Positions 1 to 11,445 of a stretch of DNA of 64,000 nucleotides are shown one piece after another (positions within the stretch are counted from its first letter, which is position 1; every line of letters starts with the position of its first letter). The notes beneath the pieces were generated by a model. The model was not told where the DNA came from. It saw only the letters and a list, made by a program, of their open reading frames with translations, and did no database searches. The stretch spans positions 26,441,777 to 26,505,776 of the forward strand of contig OX352761.1 in NCBI GenBank assembly GCA_947095585.1. The letters are read 5' to 3'. Made by a program: the position numbers and the translations under genes. The stretch is from Nephrocerus scutellatus. Its lineage: Eukaryota > Arthropoda > Insecta > Diptera > Pipunculidae.

Positions 1-1122
1 TTGCTTAAAGAACAGCAACAACAATCGACTGTCACTGTTGCCGCCGCTGCGTCAACAACAGCAACCACGACAACATCAACAACAACATCAACAACAACAT
101 CAGGAAAAAAGCAAAGCTTTCGGGGAGTTCCCTATGGGCCTCTTCCCGCCAGTGCAACAAGAATTTGCAACAACATGCAACAAAATAACAACAACCATAC
201 CAGTAACATTGTTGATTCAACGGCAACACGTCAACGACAGCAGCCAAACCAACGTGCACGAAAATCATTTCAAAACAAATCACCGGTAGTAGTGCCAGCC
301 TCTGCTGCTTCATCGCCGTCTAATGGATTCAGCACCAGTGTTGCTGGACCAACATCTACATCTCAAGTTCAAATAACTACAACACCAACACCAACTCCAA
401 CTTTAAATGCCACTCCTACTCCAACTCCAACTACTATTGTAGGCACTGACCCAAAGCGGTCACTTCTTAAGAATAGCATGGTTTCTATTCCAGTCGATTC
501 CCCCGGAGAATATTTAAGTCGAAAAAATTCTGTACCGATACCGCCGCTTACGGCGGTTTTAAAAACAACATCGACAGCACCAAACGCATGTGGAAATCCA
601 TTAAATCCAGCAACAGAAGCTCAGTCAGCTAATGCAGGTATAACAATCACCAGCACCAACACTGCAACATCGAATGCAGCAATTCGACCGTTGCCACATA
701 CACCTAGTATGACGGCGCCTCCTCCGCTTGCTGGATTGTCACATTCTTCGCCTTCGCCACTACCGAATATCATTACATGTTCAGCAACAACAGCTACACA
801 AAACAAAACACAAAATCAAGCAGCCTCTGCATCACCATCTTCATGCCCTTCTACGTCAACGGCATCATCCATCGCGAATGGAGGTAGTAGTGGTGGGGTC
901 AACATCAGCGCGAATTTCAACGGCGGTACCACAACAAATGATCATCTGCTTGGCGGTTTTGTAACGCCCAATTTAGCCTCTGCCATTACCGACGCAATTT
1001 GTCGTGCACCGCCAAAAATGGTGCCTGGACCAACAGGCGCCCTCCGTTCAGATGGTAGCAGCTTTCGCTTATTCTCACAGGCTGGTCCATCTTCTCAGAG
1101 ACTAACGGAGAACGCCCACAAA
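1..1122 (+). CDS. ZMYND8-like exon 1 (partial): low-complexity linker
   Basis: The frame is open from base 1 and runs into the left edge. It encodes 374 residues rich in Thr, Ser, Pro, Ala and Asn with poly-Thr tracts from ACA/ACC runs, which fits a disordered linker. The exon ends at AAA followed by the donor GTGAGT at 1123, in phase 0. The open frame continues only about 50 bases past the donor. The 90-base intron ends in a pyrimidine-rich tract and AATAG at 1212. Confidence 0.8.
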
Positions 1123-4100
1123 GTGAGTAAAGTGAAATGCTTGAATTTTGCTGATTTCTTCGAGTTTTTCTAAAATCGTTAATTTCTCTTTCGTTTACTT
1201 TTCCCACAATAGATGACAGATTTCTTCATCTCCGTAATGCAAGATGCCATGGCCGATGTTGCAGCTGCCGATGATGCCCTGCAGGCAAAAGTAACGCTAC
1301 TCACAATCGAATTGGAGCAAGCCAAACACATGTACGAGCGTGAAATTGCCGAACTAAAGCACAACACTGATATGATATTGTGCAACATGAAAAAGAGCAT
1401 GGAACTCGAGACAACTCGCTCTATTGCCGAAGTTCGAAAGCAGTGCGAGCTCGAGCGGCTACATTCGGTCGAGGAAACAAAAAAGCAAGAGTGGTGCGCG
1501 AATTGCTTACGTGAGGCGCGATTCTATTGCTGTTGGAACACTCCATATTGTAGCTATCCATGCCAACAGCGTCACTGGAGTGTTCATCAACCTAACTGTG
1601 TACAGGACAAAGTTCGAATAAACAGTCTGAATGAAAGTTCGGGAGGAGGTGTAACGCGTATGATGCAGTCGGCGCCAACAGTAGTAGCCGCAGCAACAAC
1701 ATCGACAACAAATTCTTTGTCATCACTGAAAACTTCGGTGATAGTAAATCAGGATATTGGCGGTGGCTCTGTAAGTAAAATGCGATATTTGTTTTCAACC
1801 TTGATAGCTATCACAGAGAACAAGTGTGTCTTATTACATATAATCAAATTTGCTGACGAATTCTGTTGTAAAATTTTCATTGTGTCTTGAAAAAGCGTTA
1901 GAAGTGCATCTTTCAAGCTTTAGGAAGTCCACGTCCAATTGCCAAAGACAACCAAGTTGCTAGCCGCGAGTATCAATCATACTCTGAATATTGGTTGCAG
2001 GTTAGACGCTTATGTCCAGACGATCACGAAACGGCAAACGGAGAGGTTTCACCGCACGCGTCTAAGCTTGCCTAAACCTTTTTAAATCGTCCTGCTTTAA
2101 TCTGTTTTTGTTTCTTATTCCGGTCTGGACATACTTCAGTCCGCCACACATTTTTGTGCGGTCTGTGCTCAAAAAATTTAATTCACGCATAATCGACTGT
2201 ACAAGTTAAAAATGGCGCTCTTGTTGCTGAAAATATGCAAATATGAGAATGTTTATATATAAAATAATAGCAACTGTGATTTGTATAATTTACCGATTTA
2301 TGTTTTTCAAAATTACACTGCTACATTTTTACAGTCTTACCCTTATTTAGACAACAAATGTGTTCACGTCATGTGTGACATTCCAACTGTAAGCTCTATA
2401 GACAAGGCCAATCTGCTTGCTTCACATTTTGCAACTAGCTCTACCCTACCAGATAGCACGTTGTCGCCGACTGTACTTGCAAGAGTTGAATACTCTCTGG
2501 GACATATTGACTTTCGTACTCGTCAAGTAGCTAGAGTATTTAATGATCTCAACATTCATAAATCTGCTGGGCCTGATGGCATTCCCGCTATAGTTTTGAA
2601 GAGGTGTTTTTCAAAGTTGGCATTCCCACTGCGCAGACTTTCCCATTTCTCTTATTCTCCGTCCCAAGGAATTGGAATACAGCCTTTATCCAGCCTGTTC
2701 CTTAAAAAGACGAAGCGTCATCTCTTTCCTCGTACCGAACCATTGCGCTAACATCAATACTTTCTAAAGTCATGGAAACGCTGATTAATCGTAATCGTAT
2801 GCAATACCTTGAATCTCGTTAAATTCTTAGAGACCAGCAGTACTGTTTTCGAAGCCAATGTTCTACAGGTGACCTGATGGCTTATCTCACTGAAAAGTGG
2901 AACTAGTCTATTCACAGATTTGGCGAAAGCAAAATTGTTGCACTCTATATTTCCAAGGCATTTGACAGAGTCTGATATCAAACTGTTATGTCTAAAATTA
3001 ATGCCTATGGAATTAATAACGCCCTAGTCGATTGACTAGTAACTACCTTTCGGACCGTTCAGTTCAGGTCGTATTGGTCGGATTCAAATCCAATGTGCAC
3101 CGCATAAACGCCGGTCTTCCCCAAGGCTCTGTTTTGTCTCCGACAAAATGGAAGGCGTGTCGTTGATACGGCAGCGAGGGTTTTAAGCGTGACAACGTTT
3201 ACAAACGTTAACTCACACTGCACTACTGTTTTTTTTATTATTTTTATTTAATTTTTAAGCAAATATATTTAATTTAAATTAAAGTGCAGAGATTTAGACG
3301 TATAGTTTTTAAAGCTACAATTTATGTTCCCAAGTTCAAATCTTTTCTTAAATTATTTTAAGGGAAAACCTACAATGAAGAAACCCTTATATGATTTTTA
3401 AGTTTCATCATCATGTATCATGCAGCTTCTTGCATGTTGTGTTTTGGAAGTTTCGTGCTGCGTATTGTATTTTTCATGTTGCATAATGCATTGTAACCTT
3501 GTGTCACCCCATTCTCACCCCAAACCTTTTTTTATAATGGGGTTCGCACCCTCTTGTAATGCTCGGCTATACACTTGGCACAGCGTTGGCGTTAATGGAA
3601 AGGAGTGTTTTGAATGCCTGTGGATCATAGTGATGTGGGAAGACAGAGCTTGGCAGAGCATTCCACATACGTGTGGTACGGCTGTAGAACGAATCCCTGT
3701 ATTTAACTGTACGTCCGAAGATGGGCTTGAGGGTAAACTGATGAGCATTTAGAGGGAAAGGGCCAGAAGAATAGGATAGATGGAAAAGCTTACGCAATGG
3801 TAATGCCAGCTTGGAAGAACACCTCTTATGGGGAAATACCATCTGACCCAGCGGGTTTGTGAATGTTGCGATCATTTAAAACTCTAGAAACTGCATGAGT
3901 ACGAATGAAGATCTGTCCCATAGAGTGTTCAATACTCGGAGGTGCAGGCGGCAACAATGAACAATCTGGAAGCGTGGAGCTAGCTGCAAAATGTGCAGCA
4001 AACAGATTGGCTTTGTCTTTAGAGTTGACAACTGGAGTGTCATTAGAAATAAGCGTTGGAATTGACGACGAGACTGTATTTTTGATTCTTTTCACAAAGG

Positions 4101-5355
4101 GGACCACCTTTGTGACATTGTAGTATTTTTTGCTTCAATTTTTGGTCGTAGGCGTATTTGACTGGCCGAAGATGAGCATTGCAATCATTTCTGGCTCGTT
4201 TAAAATTTGTTCGGTTTTCCTCAGTAGGGTTTGCTTTGTAAAACTGGAAGGAAAGGTCAAAAAATGATTTTCCTGGAATGTATTCTCATTTGTATGGGGC
4301 TATATCTGTCGGTACGTGCGACAGAGACTCACTAACATATTTTCAATTGTTTTCTGACGCTTTCTTGGCCTTACCTAAAGCATTTTCTTAAAAAAAGAAA
4401 ATTATCTTTAGTTCTTTTAGAAGTATTTCTGTCCAATTAATTGTCTGGGAAGTTACTTCTCGACTCTTATAGAAACGATACAACCCCCATATTTGAATTT
4501 ATTGTTTTCCTAAATATCACCCAAGTTAAACAGAAATATTAGACGAAAGTCCAAGATTATACCCACTTAGTTGTTTCTTATTTAATTTTTTAATAATTTA
4601 GAAATTATAATCAACATCAACTTTCATTTTTTGATTTTCACCTGGGGTAGCCTCGCCTTGCTGGGTCGAAAGCATCCGCAACGACCACAACAACACCACA
4701 CAACCCATCATTACATCATTTCAATATAAATGTTTCTAAAAAAGACAAATCGCATTCAAATAAGCCACAATCAGCAACTGGTTCTTCAGTTGTTTCTACC
4801 TCAACCGAAGTCATGAAATTACCCTCAAGTACGTACGTTCGAACAGTGCATTCATCGGGTAGAGGAGGCAATCCAATAATAGGTTCTGTTCCACGTTTTA
4901 ATGTTCCGGTAAGTCAGGTAAGTCAACAATCCCTTATCTAATAAGTGGGCAACCACACACGTAAGAGTCATTGCGATTCATCGCTTAAGTTATTATTCAA
5001 TTCAATTTTAATTCAGCTTCCCATAAAGGTAAATCGCGAAGGCATTTGGGAATGGATCAGCACATCGATATCATCGACGCAGATGACTTCGTCTGTGGCA
5101 ACTGCTTCTGCCCCATTGGTTGGTCTGCCTCCACCTATGTCTATACCGTCATCGTCTGCATATCAAACAAGAATCGTTTCAAATCATCCACTCCATGGCA
5201 ATGGTAGCGTTCCTGCGACTGAGGCAATCCGAGGAAATTTTTCACTGCCGTCCGCAGTATCGTCAACGCCGGCTGCGGTTCTGCAGCTGCAGCAGCATCA
5301 GAATGCATCACAGAGTGCTGGTCACCGTGCCGTTAAGCGGTCAAATCAAATGTGA
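1..5355 (+). CDS. ZMYND8: ZMYND8-type MYND zinc-finger protein, 3' part (5 coding exons)
   Basis: Proposed exons are 1-1122, 1213-1770, 1902-2000, 4651-4908 (or 4917) and 5017-5355. All junctions are phase 0, giving 791 codons before TGA at 5353-5355. The 5' part, which in this family carries PHD, bromo and PWWP chromatin-reader domains, lies outside the window. What is visible is a Thr/Ser/Pro/Ala-rich linker, a predicted coiled coil, a C-terminal MYND finger and a polar tail. The finger resembles vertebrate ZMYND8 more than DEAF1-type MYND fingers, notably in its YCCWNT and YPCQQ segments. Family knowledge: ZMYND8 is a nuclear histone-mark reader, and its MYND finger recruits transcription regulators by binding proline-rich peptides. 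The role here is inferred from that. The fly orthologue would be the gene known in Drosophila as CG1815 (from memory). Exon 3 is the least certain part. No in-window 5' end or promoter exists. Confidence 0.82.
1213..1770 (+). CDS. ZMYND8-like exon 2: coiled coil plus MYND finger
   Basis: 186 codons. Residues about 15-92 are a charged heptad-like helix, probably a coiled coil. The MYND zinc finger follows at exon residues 95-129 (bases 1495-1599), with zinc ligands at C95, C98, C106/C107, C113, C117, H121/H125 and C129. All expected ligands are present, so the finger should fold. The exon ends in GGC-TCT before the strong donor GTAAGT at 1771. Confidence 0.85.
1902..2000 (+). CDS. ZMYND8-like exon 3 (candidate, 33 codons)
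   Basis: This short open stretch ends in TTG-CAG before GTTAGA at 2001 and is phase 0 at both ends. It therefore joins exons 2 and 4 without a frameshift. The peptide is polar and Tyr/Ser-rich (SPRPIAKDNQ, SYSEYWLQ). The weak point is the acceptor GCGTTAG at 1895-1901, which has a poor pyrimidine tract. A second AG at 1923 would need a one-base phase change. Exon 2 could also splice directly to 4651 in frame, making this a cassette exon. Confidence 0.5.
2350..3153 (+). mobile_element. Jockey-like non-LTR retrotransposon fragment (in intron)
   Basis: Translation shows a reverse-transcriptase N-terminal region (HKSAGPDGIPA, KRCFSKLAFPLRRL). After frame breaks come degenerate pieces of later RT blocks: SILSKVMETLINR near 2760, a QQY-FR block near 2840, and an SKAFDRV palm block near 2950. 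It is interrupted by stops and ends abruptly at a cysteine-free Pro-Lys-Ala block near 3150. This is a dead copy lying inside the host gene's large intron, in sense orientation. Confidence 0.75.
3515..4290 (-). mobile_element. Jockey-like fragment, antisense, RT deleted (in intron)
   Basis: This is the same family as the sense fragment at 2350-3153. On the minus strand it reads NSKDKANLFAAHFAASS and NIHKPAGSDGI. It then jumps from RT block 1 straight to the family C-terminus (YRDSFYSRTTRMWNALPSS), so the catalytic RT core is deleted. Together with the sense copy it makes an imperfect inverted repeat inside intron 2001-4650. Confidence 0.75.
4651..4917 (+). CDS. ZMYND8-like exon 4 with two tandem 5' splice sites
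   Basis: The acceptor is GGGGTAG at 4644-4650 after a T-rich tract. An in-frame TAG lies immediately upstream, so the exon cannot extend further left. It encodes a Ser/Thr/His/Asn-rich segment. Two GTAAGT donors follow each other, with GT at 4909 and 4918. The exon therefore has 86 or 89 codons, the longer form adding V-S-Q. Both forms stay in phase 0. Confidence 0.7.
5017..5355 (+). CDS. ZMYND8-like terminal exon
   Basis: The acceptor is TTAATTCAG at 5008-5016. The exon encodes 112 residues and then TGA. It begins with a short basic/aromatic patch (GIWEWIS) and continues in Ser/Pro/Ala/Gln-rich sequence to a basic C terminus (HRAVKRSNQM). Frame +1 relative to exon 4 is kept. No further open frame follows. 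Confidence 0.78.
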   Translation, partial: LPIKVNREGIWEWISTSISSTQMTSSVATASAPLVGLPPPMSIPSSSAYQTRIVSNHPLHGNGSVPATEAIRGNFSLPSAVSSTPAAVLQLQQHQNASQSAGHRAVKRSNQM

Positions 5356-6559
5356 TACAATGCCGCAGTAAGGCATGGGAAACGGAAGCAAATTGAAGTA
5401 CGATAATTGATTTTTTTAATGTCTTATTTTTCACTTATGTACAAACATCGGTCACGAATTTTAAATTTTTTATTTGCAAAATTTTTGAATTGATTGATGA
5501 AATTCTTTCCTTTGACTCTCCCCTCTCAGATGAAATTCAAAATAAGTTGTTTATACATTAAGCATTTTCATCCATCAGCGTAACACTATAATGTTACAAT
5601 TAATTATTACAATAAAAACATTGTATGACTAAACATTATCTATTTACATATAATAAAATATTTAAACTACTACTTCCAACTACCACTACTACAGAATGCA
5701 AAGTAATTTATTAAACTTTTGTAGTTGTATTCTTGACTTTGCTGCGTGTATATAAACAAAGTCATATTTAACAAATAATATGCAATCAAATATTTTTAAT
5801 ATTTTCAGTTTGAAAAAAGGGCTCATATTGTAACATCAATGCATTGCACATACATAGGTTAATATTATAATGACTAATTGGTAATTAGTAGGGAAGTAGT
5901 AGAAGTAATTTAATTTTACTTTTTTTTTTGTCGTTTGTGTCTCTATTATACATTTATGTGTAATATAATTATTTCAAATAATAGAAAAGCGATTTGTATA
6001 AAACAATCCGTTCCGAAACATAAACAATACGTCTTTTTCTATGCCACAAAATCATTTTATTTCCAATTCATTTTTGTTATACGTCGAGTAGCCATGCATC
6101 GTTCATTCGTAAAGTAATTGTTAAAGAGGATCATGAAATGGAGAAGATATTGGTAAGAATCGATTTAGTTCATATTATTTGTTACATAAAAAACATTTGT
6201 TTCTATTACAGAAATCTAGAATACGTAATTGACCATCACTATGATAAATCAGCAGTAGAAAGTACAAATTAATGGCACAACGATTCGTTGTAAGCACCGA
6301 AAGGACTCCAGTGCCAGCTACAGGTCTGAGTTTGGATTATTTAGATTCTCACCTTTCATTTGCTTTAGTTTGCACGTATGCTAATTTTTTTTTGCCTTCA
6401 GAGTGGGCCTCCCGGCAAGCCTACTTGGTGTAATACTAATTAGAGCTGGGATCGATTTGAACACGGGTACCACAACCTTGAACTGTTCGGTCAGTTACCG
6501 TTCGAAAAAGTATAGCTTCTGTGCGTTGCAACATTTGTAATAACTGGTACCACCCGCGG
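5356..6559 (+). other. 3' UTR of the ZMYND8-like gene, then AT-rich DNA
   Basis: This stretch is AT-rich, with candidate polyadenylation signals AATAAA at 5611-5616 and 5652-5657. The true cleavage site cannot be chosen by eye. No coding signal is visible up to about 6.4 kb. From roughly 6.4 kb the base composition changes towards the Jockey-like element that follows. Confidence 0.5.
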
Positions 6560-8410
6560 CAATACTCAGGGCTTCAAAGTATTAATGAATATGACTACAA
6601 TTTCATTGGTACCTGCTGCTCCTAAGGAGCCCCACAACCCTCTACCAGTCCATACCTACCCTACCCATACTCAACACGGCCAGCACATAGGCCATTCACT
6701 TAATTCTTTCAAGACCCTTAAATGGAAGTGCAAAGGCCTGCTAAACAATTAAGGGGAAATCACCAACTATATGTATCGCAATAATATGTTAATTGCGGCC
6801 GTGCAGGAGACAAAAATCCCCAACTCATGCTCATTGATATCCTATGGCGGTTATTATATCGTCCGACGTCACAGATCTGACAGAGGCGGGGGACTCGTGT
6901 TTTATTTTGCATCAGAATGTGTCCCGATCCTAACCTTATGGCAATGTGTATATCAGTTAATACTGGAGATTTCGAATTATTACTCACTAATGTTTGTATT
7001 CCCCGCGTAAGCAGCACAGTAAATGGTTATCAACCATCCTTACTGCACCTTCTCCAGGCTGAAAACATAACTGTGATGGGGTATTTCAGTGCCTATCGAC
7101 ATATTAGAAGAAACTGGTGCCCTAAATGAAGATTTTCCCACCAGAATCCCTGCCATAGGCTATAGCTGGCCTGATATTACAATAGCAAGCACCTCGCTAT
7201 TAAGCTCCCTATCATGGCAAGCAGCACCAGCGCTTAGCTCTGATCACATCCCAATTGTGATCACAGTGGATAGACCTGACAACTTTGCCATATCGGGACA
7301 GCGAAACTACATTAACTGAAACAAAGCCAACTGGCAAAATATTTCTGACGGTCTTCGTTAATATCAGGTTACATCAGTTGCCTGATCCACTGAACGATAT
7401 ATCAGGTGAAAAGGCTTTTCGTGACATTGTAGTTCGTGGCGCCAAAAGATTCATTCCCGAAACAATTTTTACACGATATCGTGAATTTGGAATCACCAAA
7501 CACGATACCTTTCCGCCATCTATTTCGATATTGAGAAAAGTTCCGCCAACAAAAAGAAGGCGGACATTTTTTCGATTGACAGTTGATATTTCTTTATTGT
7601 GTTGACAGTTGTTTGTCAATGCAGTCTGACATTAAATTAGTGAGTCTATGGCTTTAATGGATGCTTGTATGACATAAAATAAGTGCGTTTATAGTTTTTT
7701 CGATGAATTCATGATACGTAAGTTGAAGCGGGTTGGAAAAATATATCGAAATAGTTTACGACTCGCGGCGGAAATCATGATAGACCCCAGACAAAATAAA
7801 GTCCTTCATATCGCAACTGGGTGCCACTCCATAACCAACCCCGATCATCTTCATGACGAAACGTCCGTACTCTACACCAGGCAACACAATGAACTGTTGT
7901 CAAAACAACATCACGTCATCACTGTCAGTGAGGTGCCCCCAGGCTGCATACGTCAAGACAAGATGTACAAAGACTGCACAAACTCAGTCATACCGGCCAC
8001 CTGAAATTCCACCACTGTCCGTTCAGCCTCAATGGTATAGACTATGAAACAGTCTCTGCAGCAGTCTCCTCTAGTAAGATTAATAGTGTCCTTGGTACAC
8101 ACCCTCCTTCCATAAACCCGGGAAACCCGGACAACCCAGGAACAACTTCGGTCGGGTTGGTGTCATATACTTCAGAGTTATAAAGCTCGAATTATTCCTG
8201 GCACCAATGATATCTGCCCCGACTGTATCCAAGGCACCCATACTACCAACCACCTATTCATCTGCCCCCATCAGCCCACGAATTTGGACAAGCCTCTTGA
8301 CAAGTGGTCAAGCCTCTTTTCTTGGCCTGCCGACCTAACTCGATAACTATGCACCATCTTTAAGTTATCTATTAAGTATAAGCAACATTATTTTCCTATT
8401 TTTTAGCTTG
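6560..8410 (+). mobile_element. Jockey-like element with endonuclease relic and 3' end
   Basis: Bases 6771-7010 encode the start of an APE-type endonuclease (LIAAVQETKIP, RSDRGGGLVF). Bases 7089-7319 encode its C-terminal part, with the SSDHIPIVI catalytic motif retaining the D and H. The linker continues to about 7460 (GAKRFIPE). From about 7790 the sequence resumes at the C-terminal tail (VLHIATGCHSITNPDHLHDE) and ends near 8340 with a C-x2-C...H-x4-C-like knuckle. The whole RT core is missing and stops interrupt the rest. Confidence 0.7.
7470..7785. other. Non-coding insert between endonuclease and tail relics
   Basis: This stretch replaces the missing RT of the surrounding Jockey-like relic. 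It has two short GTTGACAGTTG-like repeats near 7575-7615 and no recognisable coding motif. It could be an old insertion or simply decayed DNA. Confidence 0.35.
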
Positions 8411-8599
8411 CTTCTAGCCTATAGTTAATGTAAGTAAACTGTGAAACTTAATAGGTATATTAGTACTGTGGATGAGGGTATAATTATTGGAGGGTTTCTG
8501 CTTACCTACTTAAGGAATTTAGACATGGAGGCTGCTATTTTTTTTAGATTTGCCTTTGGTCTTGATCGCCCGCAAAATATATCTTTCGATATGTGTCCT

Positions 8600-8917
8600 A
8601 AGCCTACCGATCTTGAAGAGTGTCCGGAATTCTCCTTCCTCACGTATGGCACCAATTCAATTCTCAGTTAGTCTCGAACGAGGCTAAGAGGTCCAAATGT
8701 TTTTTGCTAGGCACCCAAGTCTTGGATCCATATATAAGCACCGGTATGACTGTTGTCTTAAAAACTAGCGGCTTGAATTTTATGGCTTAATTCCTGGATT
8801 TAAAGAGTCTTAACAGACAACAGTAAACTTTGATAGCTTTGTTGACTCGGGATAGCTTGAGAATTGTACTACTTCGAATTTACGCTCCGCTACCTTCATT
8901 AAGGGACCAATGTTGAT
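8600..8917 (-). mobile_element. F5 endonuclease-RT retrotransposon, 3' fragment
   Basis: The sequence matches the other F5 copies in the window (for example 15.99-16.33 kb): the block encoding RNLTI...YKT-V-P-LTYGS and the VVQF-YL-S block. It joins I/LOA-like sequence at about 8917 without a linker. It is heavily mutated. Confidence 0.6.
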
Positions 8918-9608
8918 GTGCGATATTTTTTGAGAGATCAAACACTTGGAGTGTTTCGGATCCAGCTTGGGCCAGATCTGTTTTGTCGCTATGCAAGTTG
9001 TACCGTTTGACCACATACAGTTAGTTTCATCAATAGCATTCCGCTTTAACATAAGTATGCAAGTAGCGATTGGTATGCCTAGAGAACCATATTTTGGTAA
9101 GGTGGTAAGTGTAGCTCCATGTTTGGCGAGTTCGACAGCCATACAGTTTTCCGGAATGTCTTTATGCCCCTGCACCCAACACAGGTGGATATTAAACTGG
9201 TCCGCAATCTCCCTAAGATAAGATCGGCATTTAAGGACTAAGATTGAATTTGTAGAGGCTGACTCCAGTGATTTCAGCGCGGCTTGGCAATCCGAGAATA
9301 TACGGATATCATCCTTAGCGGATATGACGTTTCTCTTCAGCCAAGACAAGGCTTCACTGATCGCCAAAATTTCAGCCTGGAAAACACTACAGTGATTAGG
9401 AAGAAGGAAAGAGAGGCTAAGATTTAGCTTTTTTGAGAAAATACCTCCGCCGACTCCGTCAACAGTTTTTGACCCGTATGTGTAAAAATGAATGTGTTCA
9501 TCTTCCCTGTAGGCGTCTTCGTCCCAGAATGATCTGGAGGGGAAGGTGACCTGGAAGTTTTTGTTGAAATGGAGTTGCGGAATGGTGTAGTCAATGTTGT
9601 CTGGGATC
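8918..9608 (-). mobile_element. I/LOA-like retrotransposon fragment with dead RNase H
   Basis: On the minus strand this encodes the RNase H domain of an I/LOA-type ORF2. The first catalytic Asp is replaced by Tyr (FYTYGSKT where relatives read FTDGSK). The second carboxylate (FQAEILAI) and third (IFSDCQAAL) are kept. The terminal region has AVELAKHGA instead of ADELA, losing another Asp. It ends near 9608 at the same motif as the copy at about 52.26 kb. The nuclease would be inactive. Confidence 0.75.
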
Positions 9609-9780
9609 CTGACCTGGTACCCAACTTGTCGTTGGTAACCACCACCTCCAAGAACATTTAAAGTTGCAGCCAGTTGAAGGATAGGTGGAATATGTGTTGA
9701 TCTTATTCCTGATGGTAAATCGAGCAACCGCAAAACATACATAAACGTTTCTTTGTTTAGTCGAAAATTTTTCAAGAATC
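9609..9780 (-). mobile_element. PIF/Harbinger (HARBI1-like) transposase fragment
   Basis: About 52 residues read MKNFRLNKETFMYVL ... STHIPPILQLAATLNVLGGG then GYQRQVG. This is the N-terminal helical region typical of HARBI1-like DDE transposases. Only this block remains, with no DDE residues. It is fused in frame to the RNase H relic on its left, which explains a 321-codon chimeric open frame at 8810-9775. Confidence 0.65.
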
Positions 9781-10319
9781 TGAAATATATAATTTATATG
9801 TTGAATATAACTGATTAATGAATATCCATAGAGTCTTATAGGTACATTGGGTTAGGAAGTTCCAGAATATTTGCTTTATTTCTTAAGTTAATTCTGAGCA
9901 ATCGAACTTTTTTGTAGTTCATTTTAATTTCTCGTTCTGTTCGCCGCATAGAAAATTTGCGTTGAAGTATACATTAATGTTCACTTATGTTTTCTTTTCA
10001 CTTTGATAATTTTTTCACTTTTTTTCACTAATCTTTCGATTTATAGTGGAGATGAAGCTGACACAACTTATCTTCCTCAAAATAATTGAACAAAATGTTT
10101 GAAAGTGACACCTAAATAGCTGTCACCCACAAACCATAGCAAAAAAGTGATAGTCAATTTGATAATCACCTTACGTGGAGCAAAAGCATTTATTTTGATG
10201 ATCAACAATCAACTATCGCCTTAGCCGATTCCACCCTTAGGATAGAGGAGTGACCGATTTTATTTCTAGTCCACTGGGAGATAGCACTAGCTACTGTAGC
10301 TTGTAGCTACTGGCGGAAA
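9781..10319. other. Unassigned AT-rich spacer
   Basis: No gene or repeat family is recognised. There are only short T-rich runs and no shared block that I could find elsewhere in the window. Confidence 0.4.
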
Positions 10320-11445
10320 CGCGCTGAAAACATTTTAAAATCAGATTCGCGAAACATGTTTGCTAACATTAACCGAACTTTTAAGCCCCGTAAGATTTTC
10401 GCGGTTCCGGAATTGAAAATTCCAACTGACACAGGGTGCCTCTTTCGCAAGCTTGGATGGATATAAAAACCACACTAATTACCAACAACCAATTTATTAT
10501 TGGCGACATTATGGAAAATTTTTTGGCTCGTACTTTGAAACGGTTCCTCAGACAGAAACATTATCGACTAATCCTGCTGACCAATTCTTTGGAAACTCTT
10601 TTCTGGCGAATTTAAATCGGACGATCTTACCGAAGAACAGACAAAAAAATACTTTACGACGCTTACAGAACTCACAGACATTTTCGGAAAATTGACCAAC
10701 AAGCCCTTGAGTCGTTTAGATAACGTCCCAAATATTGTATTAATAGTTACATCTTCCAGTCGAAATCATACGAAAATACTGCATTATTTTCAACAACTTG
10801 CTCAATAACGAATACTTCCCAAATTGCTGGAAAATATCGAAGGTTTTTCCTGTATTAAAAAAAATAAAGATGCTCCGAAAAATTACAGGCCAATAAGTCT
10901 CATGCCTAATATTGGGAAAGTTTTCGAAGTGGTTATTAGTAAGTCCATATTGAACGCGTGTGAACGAAATGAGATTATTCCGCGGAACCAGTTTGAGTTC
11001 AAGAGAAACCACTCGACAATTCATGCAGTTACCAAATTGATTTCGGATGTCAACTGGCATTTGAACGCTAAGAGGAGCACTGCGGCTTGTCTAGTGGATA
11101 TCGAAAAAGCCTTCGACACGGTTTGGACCGAAGAGCTAATTTATAAAATTATTAGATATGAGCTCCCACATTATTTAGTAAAAATGATTATATCAATGAT
11201 ATACGAAAGGAAATTTGTGGTAACTGATAGAGAAAATACGACAGATCAAATATTTAATATCGCTAACGGTCTGCCACAGGGCACAGTAACGGCGCCGCTC
11301 TTGTTCAACATATATATTTCCGAAGTACTGAAGGACGTGGATGAGTCTATAGGATATGCTGACGACATTATAGTATACGCACTCGGCTCAAGAATCGAAG
11401 AGATTCAAAGAATCCTACAATGCAAATTCAACGAACTTTAGACAT
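10320..11445 (+). mobile_element. Jockey-like RT fragment (205-codon open stretch)
   Basis: From about 10320 the N-terminal part is broken by stops. Bases 10824-11441 are open and encode RT blocks in order: NYRPISLMPNIGKVFE, FEFKRNHSTIHAV, ACLVDIEKAFDTVW (catalytic Asp present), NGLPQGTVTAPLLFNI and GYADDIIVY (YADD motif). The thumb and C terminus are missing. Residues of the palm look intact, but the element is truncated at both ends and cannot be autonomous. Confidence 0.8.

Noticed and set aside
38..289. Gln-rich open frame inside exon 1
   Set aside because: It is the second frame of the CAA/ACA repeat. The first frame is open for more than 1.1 kb and splices in phase with the MYND exon.
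10824..11441. Host gene candidate from a 205-codon open frame
   Set aside because: All motifs are reverse transcriptase of a Jockey-like element, truncated at both ends.
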